Assembly: GCF_003751945.1 (NCBI RefSeq)
Contig: NZ_RJKL01000001.1
Span: 4,464,001 to 4,528,000 of the forward strand
From: Couchioplanes caeruleus
Lineage (GTDB): Bacteria > Actinomycetota > Actinomycetes > Mycobacteriales > Micromonosporaceae
Length of the DNA: 64,000 nt
Direction: 5' to 3'
The notes below the pieces were generated by a model that was not told where the DNA came from, ran no database searches, and was given only the letters and a program-made list of their open reading frames with translations. The position numbers and the translations under genes are program-made. Of the stretch, positions 46,187-54,234 are shown one piece after another. Position 1 is the first letter of the stretch, and each line of letters opens with the position of its first letter.

Positions 46187-47647
46187 GTGCCGTCTCGGCA
46201 GGATCAGCTGCACTCGTACCAGTACGCGCAGCAGCGAGTGGTGGCCGCACTCGTCACCCATGACCCCGATCCCCACCGCTCCCCGCTGCGCAAGGCCGGC
46301 ACCACGGTGCTGGTCGGCGTCGTCGTGGCCGCGCTCGCGGTCGGTGGCGCCGCTCTCTACGGCCTGCTCACGGGCCGCAGCACGGTCGACCCGAGAAACG
46401 ACGCGGTGGTCTTCCTCGAGAAGGGCACCGGCGCGCGCTACGTCTACCTGAAGTCCGACGAGAAGATGCACCCGGTGCTCAACTACGTCTCCGGGATGCT
46501 GATCGCCAACTCCCCCACCCCCGAGCTGAAGAACGCCTCCCGCGAGAGCCTCGCCAAGGTCCCGCTCGGCGAGCCGCTGGGCATTCCGGACGCGCCCGAC
46601 TCGCTGCCGCCGGCCAAGGGCGGCCTGCTCAAGAACGTCTGGACGGTGTGCTCGCAGGCACCGCAGGCGCAGGGCGGCTCCGACGCGCCGCAGAGCGTGC
46701 TGTCGATCGGCGACGGCGTCGGCGGCGGCACCGAGCTGCCCGTGCCGCGCGCGGACACCCCGCCCGACCAGCTCCGGGGCCTGCTGGTCACCGACACCTC
46801 CGACCGGACTTTCCTGGTCTACAACAACAAGCGCTTCCGCGTCCCTCCCGAGCGCCTCCAGCAGATCCGGGTCCGGTTCCGGTGGAACCAGGAAGCCCTG
46901 CCGGTCGCCGCGGCCTGGATCAACGCGGTCCCGATCGGTCCCGACCTCGGACCGCCCTCGCTCGGCGACCTCGGCGCGCGCTCCGAGGCCGGGCCCGATC
47001 TCGACGTGGGGCAGCTCCTGCGTGTCGAGAGCGAGGGCAACACGCCCGACCAGTGGGGTGTCGTGCTCGAGGACGGCGTGGCCGACCTCACCGAGGTGCA
47101 GGCCAGCCTGATGCAGGCCGAGCCGGGGGCGTCGGCCCCCACCGCGATCTCGACCACCACCTACGGCAACATGCCCCGCTCCGGCCCGGGGACGCAGCTC
47201 GTCGCCGACGCGAACGCGGCCGGCCTGCCGCCCGCCGTGCCCGTACTGCTCAACGGCCCGGACAGCGTCTGCCTGACCTACGACGGTGCCGCGAACGGCG
47301 GCGTCGTCGTCCGGATCGGCCCGGTCCTGCCCGAGGGCGCCGCGGTGGCGGGTGAGCCGGCCGTGCCGGGCGGCGTCCGCGCCGACCGGGTGCACGTGCC
47401 GCGGGGCAAGGGCGCCGTGGTGGTCTCCGTCGCCTCGCCGAACGCTCCCGCCGGCAGCGGCACGGTCAGCATCGTCACCGACACCGGGCGCCGTTACCCC
47501 CTGGCCGGCCGCGACGTGCTGGCCAAGCTCGGCTACGGCGGCGTCGAACCCCAGGCCGTCCCGGGCCAGTTGGCCGCCCTGCTGCCGCAGGGACCCTCCC
47601 TCGATCCGGTACGCGCCGGCGAGGCCAACGCCGCGCGCAACGACTGA
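46187..47647 (+). CDS. eccB: Type VII secretion protein EccB (orphan)
   Basis: A 486-residue ESX core-complex subunit. The N-terminal cytosolic SRQDQLHSYQYAQQRVVAAL is diagnostic, followed by PHRSPLRKAGTTVLVGVVVA and one membrane helix (about 38-60). A large extracytoplasmic domain of repeated beta-rich segments follows (DAVVFLEKGTGARYVYLKSD, LHPVLNYVSGMLI-like text, VCLTYDGA). EccB sits in the membrane complex that exports WXG100 proteins. Here the usual partners (eccC, eccD, mycP, esx) are absent; neighbours are corA and unrelated genes. It may serve an ESX locus elsewhere or be a stand-alone paralogue. GTG 46187 has a good ribosome-binding site. Confidence 0.92.
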   Translation: MPSRQDQLHSYQYAQQRVVAALVTHDPDPHRSPLRKAGTTVLVGVVVAALAVGGAALYGLLTGRSTVDPRNDAVVFLEKGTGARYVYLKSDEKMHPVLNYVSGMLIANSPTPELKNASRESLAKVPLGEPLGIPDAPDSLPPAKGGLLKNVWTVCSQAPQAQGGSDAPQSVLSIGDGVGGGTELPVPRADTPPDQLRGLLVTDTSDRTFLVYNNKRFRVPPERLQQIRVRFRWNQEALPVAAAWINAVPIGPDLGPPSLGDLGARSEAGPDLDVGQLLRVESEGNTPDQWGVVLEDGVADLTEVQASLMQAEPGASAPTAISTTTYGNMPRSGPGTQLVADANAAGLPPAVPVLLNGPDSVCLTYDGAANGGVVVRIGPVLPEGAAVAGEPAVPGGVRADRVHVPRGKGAVVVSVASPNAPAGSGTVSIVTDTGRRYPLAGRDVLAKLGYGGVEPQAVPGQLAALLPQGPSLDPVRAGEANAARND

Positions 47648-47659
47648 CGGACACGCACG

Positions 47660-47699
47660 ACGGCGGGCGAACTCCCGTGCCGGGGAGCCCGCCCGCCGT
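47660..47699. terminator. Bidirectional terminator between eccB and DUF5324-like gene
   Basis: ACGGCGGGCG (47660-47669) and CGCCCGCCGT (47690-47699) form a perfect 10-bp stem, with a further inner CTCCC/GGGAG pairing. The flanking genes converge. Confidence 0.75.
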
Positions 47700-47718
47700 A
47701 CGGTGGCGAACCGAGGGG

Positions 47719-48351
47719 TCAGATCTTCTTGCTGTCGGGCATCAACGCAGGGTCGGAACCGACCGCGCCGACGGCCGGTTCGGAGCTGCCGGCCGGCGTG
47801 ACGAAGCCCGACTGGCCGGACAGGTCGCCGGGCTCGAACGCCGCGTCGTCGGCTCCGGTGGTGCTGCTCAGCGGGCGGGTCGGGTCGTACTCGTCCCACT
47901 GGTCGGCGCGCCGCTTGCGCATCACGTAGGCTCCCGCCGCGCCGATCGCGGCGCCGGCGAGCGCGAGCTTCACCAGCCTGCCGCCGCTGCTCTTCCTGCC
48001 GGTCGCCTTGCTGGCCTTCTTCTCCAGCTTCTTGGCGTTCTTCCTGCTCGACTTGGCGGCCTTCTGGTTGGCCTTCGCCGTCTTCCTGCCGGTCTGCTTG
48101 GCGTTGTCGCTCGCCGCGGCCATCAGGGGCCCGAGCGTCGCGATGGCGCTGTCCCAGCCGCTGGTCGCCGCGCCCTTCGCCTTGCTGGCCGCCGGCTGGA
48201 CGCGGTCACGCGCGGCGGCGATCTTGGGCCCCACGGTGGCGCTGGTCTCCTGGGCGGCGAGCGAGGCCGCACGCTTGAAGTGATCAACGCTCTGGCCGAG
48301 CTCGCTCTTCATCTTCGCGTTGCGGTTCTTACGTCGCATAGTTGCGAACAC
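47719..48351 (-). CDS. Lys/Ala-rich single-pass membrane protein (DUF5324-like)
   Basis: About 210 residues. The first 120 form Ala/Lys-rich helices (ASLAAQETSATVGPKIAAAR, then NAKQTGRKTAKANQKAAKSS), likely coiled-coil and positively charged. One membrane helix follows (LVKLALAGAAIGAAGAYVM) and an acidic Gly/Ser/Pro tail ends the protein. Layout and composition fit the actinobacterial DUF5324 family, whose function is unknown. GTG 48351 is preceded by AGGAGG at 7 nt, which fixes the start over the later ATG. The basic stretch could bind DNA or acidic wall polymers at the membrane, a guess. Confidence 0.65.
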   Translation of the reverse strand: MFATMRRKNRNAKMKSELGQSVDHFKRAASLAAQETSATVGPKIAAARDRVQPAASKAKGAATSGWDSAIATLGPLMAAASDNAKQTGRKTAKANQKAAKSSRKNAKKLEKKASKATGRKSSGGRLVKLALAGAAIGAAGAYVMRKRRADQWDEYDPTRPLSSTTGADDAAFEPGDLSGQSGFVTPAGSSEPAVGAVGSDPALMPDSKKI

Positions 48352-48513
48352 CAGTGCACCTCCTGTGGTTCTCTCCCGGGTCCATGCTGCCCTCTTGGGT
48401 ACCCCCGCGTACCCGGTTCTGACACATGGGGCAGGATCCGAACTGCAAAGAACTGTCCAGCGCCGGTCCCTACGCCAGCGGACCGGCGACCGCGACACCC
48501 GTTAGGAGTACCC

Positions 48514-49044
48514 GTGGCTGAGAAGCTTTACGCCACCCTGCACACCAACCACGGTCCGATCCGGCTCCAGCTCTTCCCGGACCACGCGCCGGCCACCGTG
48601 CGCAACTTCGTGGAGCTTGCGGAGGGCACCAAGGACTACACCGACCCGCGGACCGGCCAGAAGGGCAGCGGCCCGTACTACGACGGGACCATCTCGCACC
48701 GGGTCATCGCCAACTTCATGATCCAGATGGGTGACCCGACGGGCACCGGCCGCGGCGGCCCGGGCTTCCAGTTCGCCGACGAGTTCCACCCGGAGCTGCA
48801 GTTCGACCGTCCGTACCTGCTCGCCATGGCGAACGCCGGCCCGGGTACGAACGGCTCGCAGTTCTTCATCACGGTCAGCCCGACCCCCCACCTCAACCGG
48901 CGGCACACCATCTTCGGCCAGGTCGCCGACGAGCAGTCCGCCAAGGTCGTGGACTCGATCGCCACCACGCCGACGGGCCCCGGCGACCGTCCGCGCGAGG
49001 ACGTCGTCATCGAGCGCGTCGAGATCGATCGGGTCGCCGGTTAG
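48514..49044 (+). CDS. ppiA: Cyclophilin-type peptidyl-prolyl isomerase
   Basis: A 176-residue cyclophilin catalysing cis-trans isomerisation of prolyl bonds. The active-site stretch FHRVI appears as YDGTISHRVIANFMIQMGDP with the catalytic Arg. Other fixed segments are GTGRGGPGFQFADEFHPELQ, LAMANAGPGTNGSQFFIT and LNRRHTIFGQV. There is no signal peptide, so it is the cytosolic form. TAGGAG lies 6 nt before GTG 48514. The stop codon TAG is part of the putative -10 box of the downstream rhomboid gene. Confidence 0.96.
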   Translation: MAEKLYATLHTNHGPIRLQLFPDHAPATVRNFVELAEGTKDYTDPRTGQKGSGPYYDGTISHRVIANFMIQMGDPTGTGRGGPGFQFADEFHPELQFDRPYLLAMANAGPGTNGSQFFITVSPTPHLNRRHTIFGQVADEQSAKVVDSIATTPTGPGDRPREDVVIERVEIDRVAG

Positions 49045-49047
49045 TCT
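49042..49047 (+). promoter_or_regulatory. -10 box (TAGTCT) overlapping the ppiA stop codon
   Basis: TAGTCT begins with the ppiA stop codon and ends 7 nt before the rhomboid ATG at 49055, so the rhomboid gene can be transcribed separately as a leaderless message. Confidence 0.45.
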
Positions 49048-49054
49048 CTGACAC

Positions 49055-49969
49055 ATGAGTGAGTCTCCGGTGACGGTTCCGGTCTGTTACCGACACCCGT
49101 CGAAGGAGACCTATGTCCGGTGCGCCCGCTGTGAGCGGCCGATCTGCCCGGACTGCATGAACGAGGCCTCGGTCGGCCACCAGTGCCCGGAATGCGTCGC
49201 CGAGGGGCGGCGCACTCAGCGGTCGGCCCGCACCGCCTTCGGCGGGAGCGCGGCCGGCCGTTCCGGCACGGCCACGAAGGTCCTCGTCGGCATCAATGTG
49301 TTCGTCATGATCGCCTCCATCATGTCCGGAGGCGCGAACGCCGTCGCCGGCGGCGGCTGGGGCGGCCTCCTCGGCAGCGACACCCCGCTGACTCGGTGGG
49401 GCGCCGTCCTCGGCGGCGCGGTCTACGGCCCGGCCGGCGACGTCGACGTGCACGGCATCGCCGGCAACGGCGAGTGGTATCGCCTGATCACGGCCATGTT
49501 CCTGCACTACGGCGTGCTGCATCTGCTGATGAACATGTACGCACTGTGGATCCTCGGCCGCGACCTCGAACGGGCGCTCGGACCGCTGCGCTTCGTCGGC
49601 CTCTACGCGCTCGCCGGGCTCGGCGGCAACGTCGCGGCGTACGTCTTCTCGCCGCCCAACCAGAGCACGGCCGGCGCCTCCACCGCGGTCTTCGGCCTGA
49701 TGGCGGCCATCTTCGTGCTGCTCAAGCGCCTCAAGCTGAGCGTCGCCCCGATCCTCCCCGTGATCGTCATCAACGTGATCTTCACCTTCGCGGTCACCGG
49801 CGTCTCGATCGCGGGCCACCTCGGCGGCCTCCTCACCGGCGCCGTCGTCGCGGCGATCCTGGCGTACGCGCCGCGGGCGAAGCGCAACCTCGTGCAGGGC
49901 GCCGGGCTGGCGACGGTGTTCGTCCTCCTACTGATGATCGCGATCTACCGCACCTTGGCTCTGCTCTGA
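49055..49969 (+). CDS. Rhomboid intramembrane serine protease with zinc-finger N-terminus
   Basis: A 304-residue protease. A cytosolic B-box-like zinc finger comes first (CYRHPSKETYVRCARCERPI, CPDCMNEASVGHQCPEC), followed by six or seven membrane helices. The rhomboid core has LITAMFLHYGVLHLLMNMYA, YALAGLGGN, the catalytic Ser in STAGASTAVFGLMAAI and the catalytic His in SIAGHLGGLLTG. It cleaves unknown membrane proteins within the lipid bilayer. The finger-rhomboid fusion is common in actinomycetes. Its last 42 bp overlap the 3' end of the convergent PH-domain gene. Confidence 0.93.
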   Translation: MSESPVTVPVCYRHPSKETYVRCARCERPICPDCMNEASVGHQCPECVAEGRRTQRSARTAFGGSAAGRSGTATKVLVGINVFVMIASIMSGGANAVAGGGWGGLLGSDTPLTRWGAVLGGAVYGPAGDVDVHGIAGNGEWYRLITAMFLHYGVLHLLMNMYALWILGRDLERALGPLRFVGLYALAGLGGNVAAYVFSPPNQSTAGASTAVFGLMAAIFVLLKRLKLSVAPILPVIVINVIFTFAVTGVSIAGHLGGLLTGAVVAAILAYAPRAKRNLVQGAGLATVFVLLLMIAIYRTLALL

Positions 49970-50371
49970 GAGCTGCTGGAGGGCCCGCGCCACGTCCTCC
50001 GGTGCCGCGCCCAGCTCGGGAGCGCCGAAAAGATGCAGGCTCTCCCCCGCGTCGATCTCCAGCAGTTCGCTGCGGATCCCGCGGCGGGCGCGGCGGTCGA
50101 CCCTGATCCGCTCGATCCGCGACCACGGCAGGTGACGTCGCCCGGCGAAGCCCACGGCCACGGTGACGCCGGTGATGTCCGCCGCCAGCCGGACGGGGTG
50201 AATCAGGTCACGGAACCCCCAGGCGGCCAGGCCGAGACCGGCCACGACTACCAGCACCCACTGCACAGGATCCCGTCTTCCGAACGCCGCCACCAGGGCG
50301 ATCAGGGCCGCCGCGCCGAGGAGTTTGACCGCGGGCAGGGCGGGCTTCACGCGCCACTGGTGAGGTGCCAT
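49928..50371 (-). CDS. Small membrane protein with bacterial PH domain
   Basis: About 147 residues. Two membrane helices (AVKLLGAAALIALVAAFG and VQWVLVVVAGLGLAAWGF) are followed by a PH-like domain: ITGVTVAVGFAGRRHLPWSR, IERIRVDRRARRGIRSELLE, and a short C-terminal helix rich in Gln. The family (bPH type) is widespread in actinomycetes and of unknown function, perhaps binding lipids or peptidoglycan proteins. ATG 50371 is the best start. It converges on the rhomboid gene with a 42-bp overlap of the coding ends and is divergent from the thiolase gene. Confidence 0.75.
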   Translation of the reverse strand: MAPHQWRVKPALPAVKLLGAAALIALVAAFGRRDPVQWVLVVVAGLGLAAWGFRDLIHPVRLAADITGVTVAVGFAGRRHLPWSRIERIRVDRRARRGIRSELLEIDAGESLHLFGAPELGAAPEDVARALQQLSEQSQGAVDRDHQ

Positions 50372-50395
50372 GGTCACAACTATCGCAGTCTCGCG

Positions 50396-50401
50396 TAACG
50401 T
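50396..50401 (+). promoter_or_regulatory. Putative -10 box (TAACGT) for leaderless thiolase gene
   Basis: TAACGT ends 7 nt before ATG 50409; no ribosome-binding site is present in the gap. Confidence 0.45.
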
Positions 50402-50408
50402 CGGCGGT

Positions 50409-51539
50409 ATGCGAGATGCGGTGATCGTCGGGGCGGTGCGGACCCCCGTGGGACGGCGAAACGGCGGGCTTGCGGGCGTGCACCCGGTCGATCTTTCGGC
50501 CGGAGTGCTGCGCGCCCTGGCGGAGCGGTCGGGGCTCGACCCGGCCGATGTCGAGGACGTGTTCTGGGGATGCGTCTCCCAGGTCGGCGAGCAGTCGTGG
50601 AACATCGGTCGCCACGCCGTGCTCGGGGCCGGCTGGCCCGAAGCGGTGCCGGCCACGACCATGGACCGGCAGTGCGGCTCCAGCCAGCAGGCCCTGCACT
50701 TCGCGGCCGCGACCGTGCTCTCCGGGCAGGCCGACCTGGTGGTCGCCGGCGGCGTCGAGTCGATGAGCCGGGTGCCGATGGGTTCCAGCGCCGCCGGTGC
50801 GGATCCCTACGGCGACACGGTCAAGCAGCGATACGGCAACGCCGTCTTCAACCAGGGCGTCGGCGCCGAGATGATCGCCGAGCGCTGGGGCTTCTCCCGC
50901 CAGCAGCTCGACGAGTACGCGCTGGCCAGCCACGCCGCGGCGGGCAAGGCGCAGGACGCGGGCGAGTTCGACGCCGAGATCGCGCCGGTCGGCGACATCG
51001 GGCGCGACGAGGGCATCCGCCGCGACACCACGCTCGAGAAGCTGGCCGAGCTGAAGACCCCGTTCAAGCCCGACGGCGTCGTCACGGCGGGCTCCGCCTC
51101 GCAGATCTCCGACGGCGCCGCCGCGCTCGCCGTCACCACGTCACGCTGGGCGGCCGCCCACGGCCTGCGGCCGCTGGCGCGGATCCACACCGCCGTCGTC
51201 GCCGCCGACGATCCGGTGATCATGCTGACCGCGCCCATCCCGGCCACCGCGAAGGCGCTCGCCAAGTCGGGTCTCACCCTCGGCGACATCGGCGTGTACG
51301 AGGTGAACGAGGCGTTCGCACCCGTACCGCTGGCCTGGCTGGCGGAGACCGGCGCCGACCCGTCCCGGCTCAACCCGCGCGGCGGCGCGATCGCCCTCGG
51401 TCACCCGCTCGGCGCATCCGGCGCCCGCATCATGACCACGATGCTGCACCACATGAGGCAGAACGACATCCGCTACGGCCTGCAGACCATGTGCGAGGGA
51501 GGCGGAATGGCGAACGCCACGGTGGTCGAGATTCTGTAA
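50409..51539 (+). CDS. Acetyl-CoA acyltransferase (thiolase)
   Basis: A 376-residue thiolase-fold enzyme that joins or cleaves acyl-CoA chains. The nucleophilic Cys is in TTMDRQCGSSQQALHFAA, the second catalytic Cys in QTMCEGGGMANATVVE, and the His in ALGHPLGASGARIM; NEAFAPVPLAW completes the site. It belongs to the degradative FadA-like or steroid type as likely as the biosynthetic type. There are no fatty-acid oxidation partners next to it. A perfect 8-bp hairpin follows the stop. Confidence 0.93.
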   Translation: MRDAVIVGAVRTPVGRRNGGLAGVHPVDLSAGVLRALAERSGLDPADVEDVFWGCVSQVGEQSWNIGRHAVLGAGWPEAVPATTMDRQCGSSQQALHFAAATVLSGQADLVVAGGVESMSRVPMGSSAAGADPYGDTVKQRYGNAVFNQGVGAEMIAERWGFSRQQLDEYALASHAAAGKAQDAGEFDAEIAPVGDIGRDEGIRRDTTLEKLAELKTPFKPDGVVTAGSASQISDGAAALAVTTSRWAAAHGLRPLARIHTAVVAADDPVIMLTAPIPATAKALAKSGLTLGDIGVYEVNEAFAPVPLAWLAETGADPSRLNPRGGAIALGHPLGASGARIMTTMLHHMRQNDIRYGLQTMCEGGGMANATVVEIL

Positions 51540-51551
51540 TTCGATATTCAT

Positions 51552-51585
51552 CGTGACGGCCCCGCGCCTTTCCCTTTCCGTCACG
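51552..51585 (+). terminator. Hairpin after the thiolase gene
   Basis: CGTGACGG (51552-51559) and CCGTCACG (51578-51585) form a perfect 8-bp stem with an 18-nt pyrimidine-rich loop, 13 bp after the stop codon. Confidence 0.45.
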
Positions 51586-51597
51586 CGTTGAACGCAC

Positions 51598-52041
51598 ATG
51601 GACGTGTTCTCCCGTACGTTCCTTCCCGCCGCGGCCGAGGCCGGGGTCGCCATCCCCACCGTGAGCCGGCACATGCCGATCTTCCGCCGCTGCGTGGAGC
51701 CGGACGACACGACGGTGCTCGTCACCCGGTGCGTCAACCCGGATCGTCCGCTGGCCGGCGACTTCCTGCTGCTGCTGACGTACCGCCGGCTGGTGATCAC
51801 CCAGGAGACCCGGGTGCTGCACCGGCTGCGGCTGCACCTCAACGCGAACCTGCGCCACCTGAGCGACGTGACCTGGAACCCGGACCTGCGCCAGTCCGCC
51901 GTCGAGGTCGCGGCCACCGCCGTGGACGGCGTCCGCGAGCGCTTCCGCATGCGTGTCGGCGAGCCGGACCGCGTCTGGCACTTCGACGCCCTGCTCAGGC
52001 ACGTCTTCCGCGACCGCCGCAGTCTGAGCATCGCCGCCTAG
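51598..52041 (+). CDS. Conserved hypothetical protein, possibly PH-like
   Basis: A 147-residue protein without signal peptide or membrane helix. Segments FSRTFLPAAAEAGVAIPTVS, RHMPIFRRCVEPDD and DFLLLLTYRRLVITQETRV are rich in beta-strand pattern, with 'LLLLTYRRLVIT' reminiscent of bacterial PH-like (YokE-type) domains. The C-terminal part is helical and Arg-rich. I do not recognise a catalytic motif. ATG 51598 is the likely start; no ribosome-binding site or clear -10 box is visible. It converges with the transketolase C gene, sharing 4 bp. Confidence 0.6.
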   Translation: MDVFSRTFLPAAAEAGVAIPTVSRHMPIFRRCVEPDDTTVLVTRCVNPDRPLAGDFLLLLTYRRLVITQETRVLHRLRLHLNANLRHLSDVTWNPDLRQSAVEVAATAVDGVRERFRMRVGEPDRVWHFDALLRHVFRDRRSLSIAA

Positions 52042-52913
52042 TCCCGGCTTGTGAAGGCGCTGATGGAGGCGCGCAAGCCGGCCGGGTCGAGACCGTGCCA
52101 GCGGGCGTGGTCGGCCGGTGAGCCGTAGCGCCGCTGCTCGGCCCGGCCCACCCCGAGGTGCAACTCCCGGTGGGGTACGGCCGACAGCGCCGCGGAGACG
52201 ATCCGGCTGGACGTTCCCTCAAGGTACGGCTCCACGACGACGATCTCGGCGGTGACCAGTTCGCGCAGTCGTGCGGTGTCGAGCGGCCGTGGCGTGTTGG
52301 TGTAGGCCACCGTGACGTCCAGGCCGGTGGCGAGGACGGCGTCGAGCATCGGTCCGACGGCCAGCACGACCGCCCCGCCGACCGGACCGCGGCGGATCAC
52401 CTTAAGGTCCACGCCCGGATAGGCATGCCGGTTCTGCTGCGTGGACAGGCGGACGTATACCCGGTCGTCGTGCCGCGCGGCCGCACGGAGCAGGTCCGGC
52501 ACCTCGTCCGGATGACCGGGTACGTGCACCGTCCAGCCCTCGAGGGTGTCGAGCAGCGCGACGTCTCCCGGCGACTGGTGCGTGTAGCCCTCGGCCGACG
52601 CGTCGTACGAGGCGCCGATGCTCACCAGCACGGCGCCGGCGTCCTGGTGGCCGAGGTCGAGCTTGATCTGCTCGTACGCCCGGTCCACGACGAACGGCGC
52701 GTACGAATGCACGTACGGTCGCATCCCGGTGAGCGCGAGCCCGCCCGCGACGCCCGTCATGAGCTGCTCGCGGATCCCGACGTTGATCACCCGGTCGGGG
52801 TGGCGCCGCAGCGCCGGCGCGAAGGCGGCGGCCGAGATGTCGGCGAGGACGAGGGCGGTCCGCGGGTCCTCCTGCAGGAGGGCGGTCGTGGTGGCGACGA
52901 ACGTCTCTCGCAT
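52038..52913 (-). CDS. Split transketolase, C-terminal subunit
   Basis: A 291-residue subunit with the pyrimidine-binding and C-terminal domains of transketolase-like enzymes. Seen are the catalytic Glu region INVGIREQLMTGVAGGLALT, YVHSYAPFVVDRAYEQIKLD, VLVSIGASYDASAEGYTHQS, and the swivelling domain EIVVVEPYLEGTSS. It pairs with the N-terminal subunit encoded just upstream with one base between them. Split transketolases of this kind occur in some actinobacterial and archaeal pathways and often act on unusual sugars or in secondary metabolism. The substrate is unknown. Confidence 0.85.
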   Translation of the reverse strand: MRETFVATTTALLQEDPRTALVLADISAAAFAPALRRHPDRVINVGIREQLMTGVAGGLALTGMRPYVHSYAPFVVDRAYEQIKLDLGHQDAGAVLVSIGASYDASAEGYTHQSPGDVALLDTLEGWTVHVPGHPDEVPDLLRAAARHDDRVYVRLSTQQNRHAYPGVDLKVIRRGPVGGAVVLAVGPMLDAVLATGLDVTVAYTNTPRPLDTARLRELVTAEIVVVEPYLEGTSSRIVSAALSAVPHRELHLGVGRAEQRRYGSPADHARWHGLDPAGLRASISAFTSRD

Positions 52914-52914
52914 G

Positions 52915-53601
52915 TCAGTGTCCCTTCGGTGCGACGGTGGCGATGACGACGTGCGGCCGGCGCGGCCGTACGTCCGGCCTCAACGCGACCTCCAGCGCGT
53001 CGCGGTCGTGCCCATCCACCGAGGACACCGTCCAGCCGACGAAGTGGCTCGCGATCCCGCCCGGCCGGCCGTGGGTGGCGGACCGGTTGTCGATGACGAT
53101 CGCGGTCAGGGGCAGCCCGGTCGCCGCCGCGTACGCGATGGCCTCGTGGTTCGATCCCTCGTCCAGCTCGGCGTCGCCGAGGAGCACGAACGTGTGCGCT
53201 TCGTCGTACCCCTGTGCTCGCAGGCCCATCGCGGTGCCGACGGCGAGTCCGAGACCGTGACCCAGCGATCCGGTCCCGATCTCCACCCCCGGGATCAGCA
53301 CGCGGTCGGGGTGATGGCCGAGGTGGCTGGTGCTGCTGCCGAGGTCGTCGAGCCATTCCTCGGGAATGAAACCCTTGGCCGCGAGGACGGCGTAGTAGGC
53401 GGCGGGACCGTGTCCCTTGGAGAGCAGGAAGCGGTCGCGGTCGGGCTCGTCGGCGGTCCCGGGCGAGACGCGCAGGATGCGGTCGTAGAGCACCCACAAC
53501 ACGTCGAGCGTCGAGTACGCGCTGGGCGCGTGCTTGTGGTCGCCGGTGATCCTGGTCAGCAGCAGTCCGAGGGGATCTGATCTGATGGCTGTCGCGGTCA
53601 T
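52915..53601 (-). CDS. Split transketolase, N-terminal (TPP-binding) subunit
   Basis: About 228 residues from ATG 53601. The thiamine-diphosphate site is LLGDAELDEGSNHEAIAYAA with Asn-His later in the motif; earlier segments are RFLLSKGHGPAAYYAVLAAK, GSLGHGLGLAVGTAMG and HLGHHPDR. The Gly-Asp-Ala-Glu start (rather than GDGE) is a mild change. It needs the adjacent C-terminal subunit to complete the active site. A start at 53628 would extend into the soxR control region and is less likely. Co-orientation and a one-base gap indicate an operon of two. Divergent soxR may influence it. Confidence 0.85.
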   Translation of the reverse strand: MTATAIRSDPLGLLLTRITGDHKHAPSAYSTLDVLWVLYDRILRVSPGTADEPDRDRFLLSKGHGPAAYYAVLAAKGFIPEEWLDDLGSSTSHLGHHPDRVLIPGVEIGTGSLGHGLGLAVGTAMGLRAQGYDEAHTFVLLGDAELDEGSNHEAIAYAAATGLPLTAIVIDNRSATHGRPGGIASHFVGWTVSSVDGHDRDALEVALRPDVRPRRPHVVIATVAPKGH

Positions 53602-53616
53602 GTCCGTAGCCTGCAA

Positions 53617-53640
53617 CCTAAACTTCACTTCAACTCAAGG
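53617..53640. promoter_or_regulatory. Candidate SoxR operator
   Basis: CCTAAACTT (53617-53625) and AACTCAAGG (53632-53640) each match 7 of 9 positions of the SoxR half-sites CCTCAAGTT and AACTTGAGG, but are spaced by 6 bp instead of being adjacent. The site ends 9 bp before the soxR GTG. The match is suggestive only. Confidence 0.35.
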
Positions 53641-53649
53641 AAGGCGCCT

Positions 53650-54087
53650 GTGGAGCTTCTCACCATCGGCGACATGGCGGCCCGCAGCGGCGTGGCCCCG
53701 TCGGCGCTGCGCTACTACGAGCGCGAGGGCCTGATCCGCTCGACCCGTACGGGCGGCAACCAGCGCCGATACGAGCGCCACGAACTGCGCCGGGTGGCGT
53801 TCATCAAGATCGCGCAGCAGGTCGGGGTGTCCCTGCAGGAGATCCGGGTGGCGCTCGCCGCGCTGCCGGAGAACCGGACGCCCACCAAGGCGGACTGGGC
53901 CCGGCTGTCCGCGCGGTGGCGACGCAAGCTCGAAGAACGCATCGCCGTCATGGAACGGCTGCGCGACGAGCTGACCGGGTGCATCGGATGCGGCTGTCTG
54001 TCGCTGCAGCGCTGCAAACTGATCAACCCGCGGGACCAGCTCGCCGAGCGTGGCGAAGGACCCCAAATGATCATCAACCCGCCCTGA
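53650..54087 (+). CDS. soxR: Redox-sensing transcriptional regulator SoxR
   Basis: A 145-residue MerR-family protein. The N-terminal winged helix has TIGDMAARSGVAPSALRYYE, with EREGLIRSTRTGGNQRRYER typical of SoxR. A long dimer helix precedes the 2Fe-2S cluster motif CIGCGCLSLQRC, giving Cys111, 114, 116 and 122, spacing identical to E. coli SoxR. In actinomycetes SoxR senses redox-active small molecules made by the cell, such as quinones or phenazines, rather than general superoxide. GTG 53650 has GGAAGG upstream. Divergent split-transketolase genes are possible targets. Confidence 0.95.
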   Translation: MELLTIGDMAARSGVAPSALRYYEREGLIRSTRTGGNQRRYERHELRRVAFIKIAQQVGVSLQEIRVALAALPENRTPTKADWARLSARWRRKLEERIAVMERLRDELTGCIGCGCLSLQRCKLINPRDQLAERGEGPQMIINPP

Positions 54088-54234
54088 ACCGGAGAGCCCG
54101 GACGTCTGCCTCGCCGGTCTTGCCCATGCCGTCTCTTTCGGGCACCCCTGGCCGGCATCAGGACCTTTTCCCACCACGCATCGACCAAGGCGGCAGATCA
54201 TGCAGTCCGGGGGCCGTGGTCGAGGGAGGCGCCT

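Noticed and set aside
46187..47647. A full type VII secretion locus
   Set aside because: Only eccB was found; flanking genes up to 15 kb on both sides encode unrelated functions.
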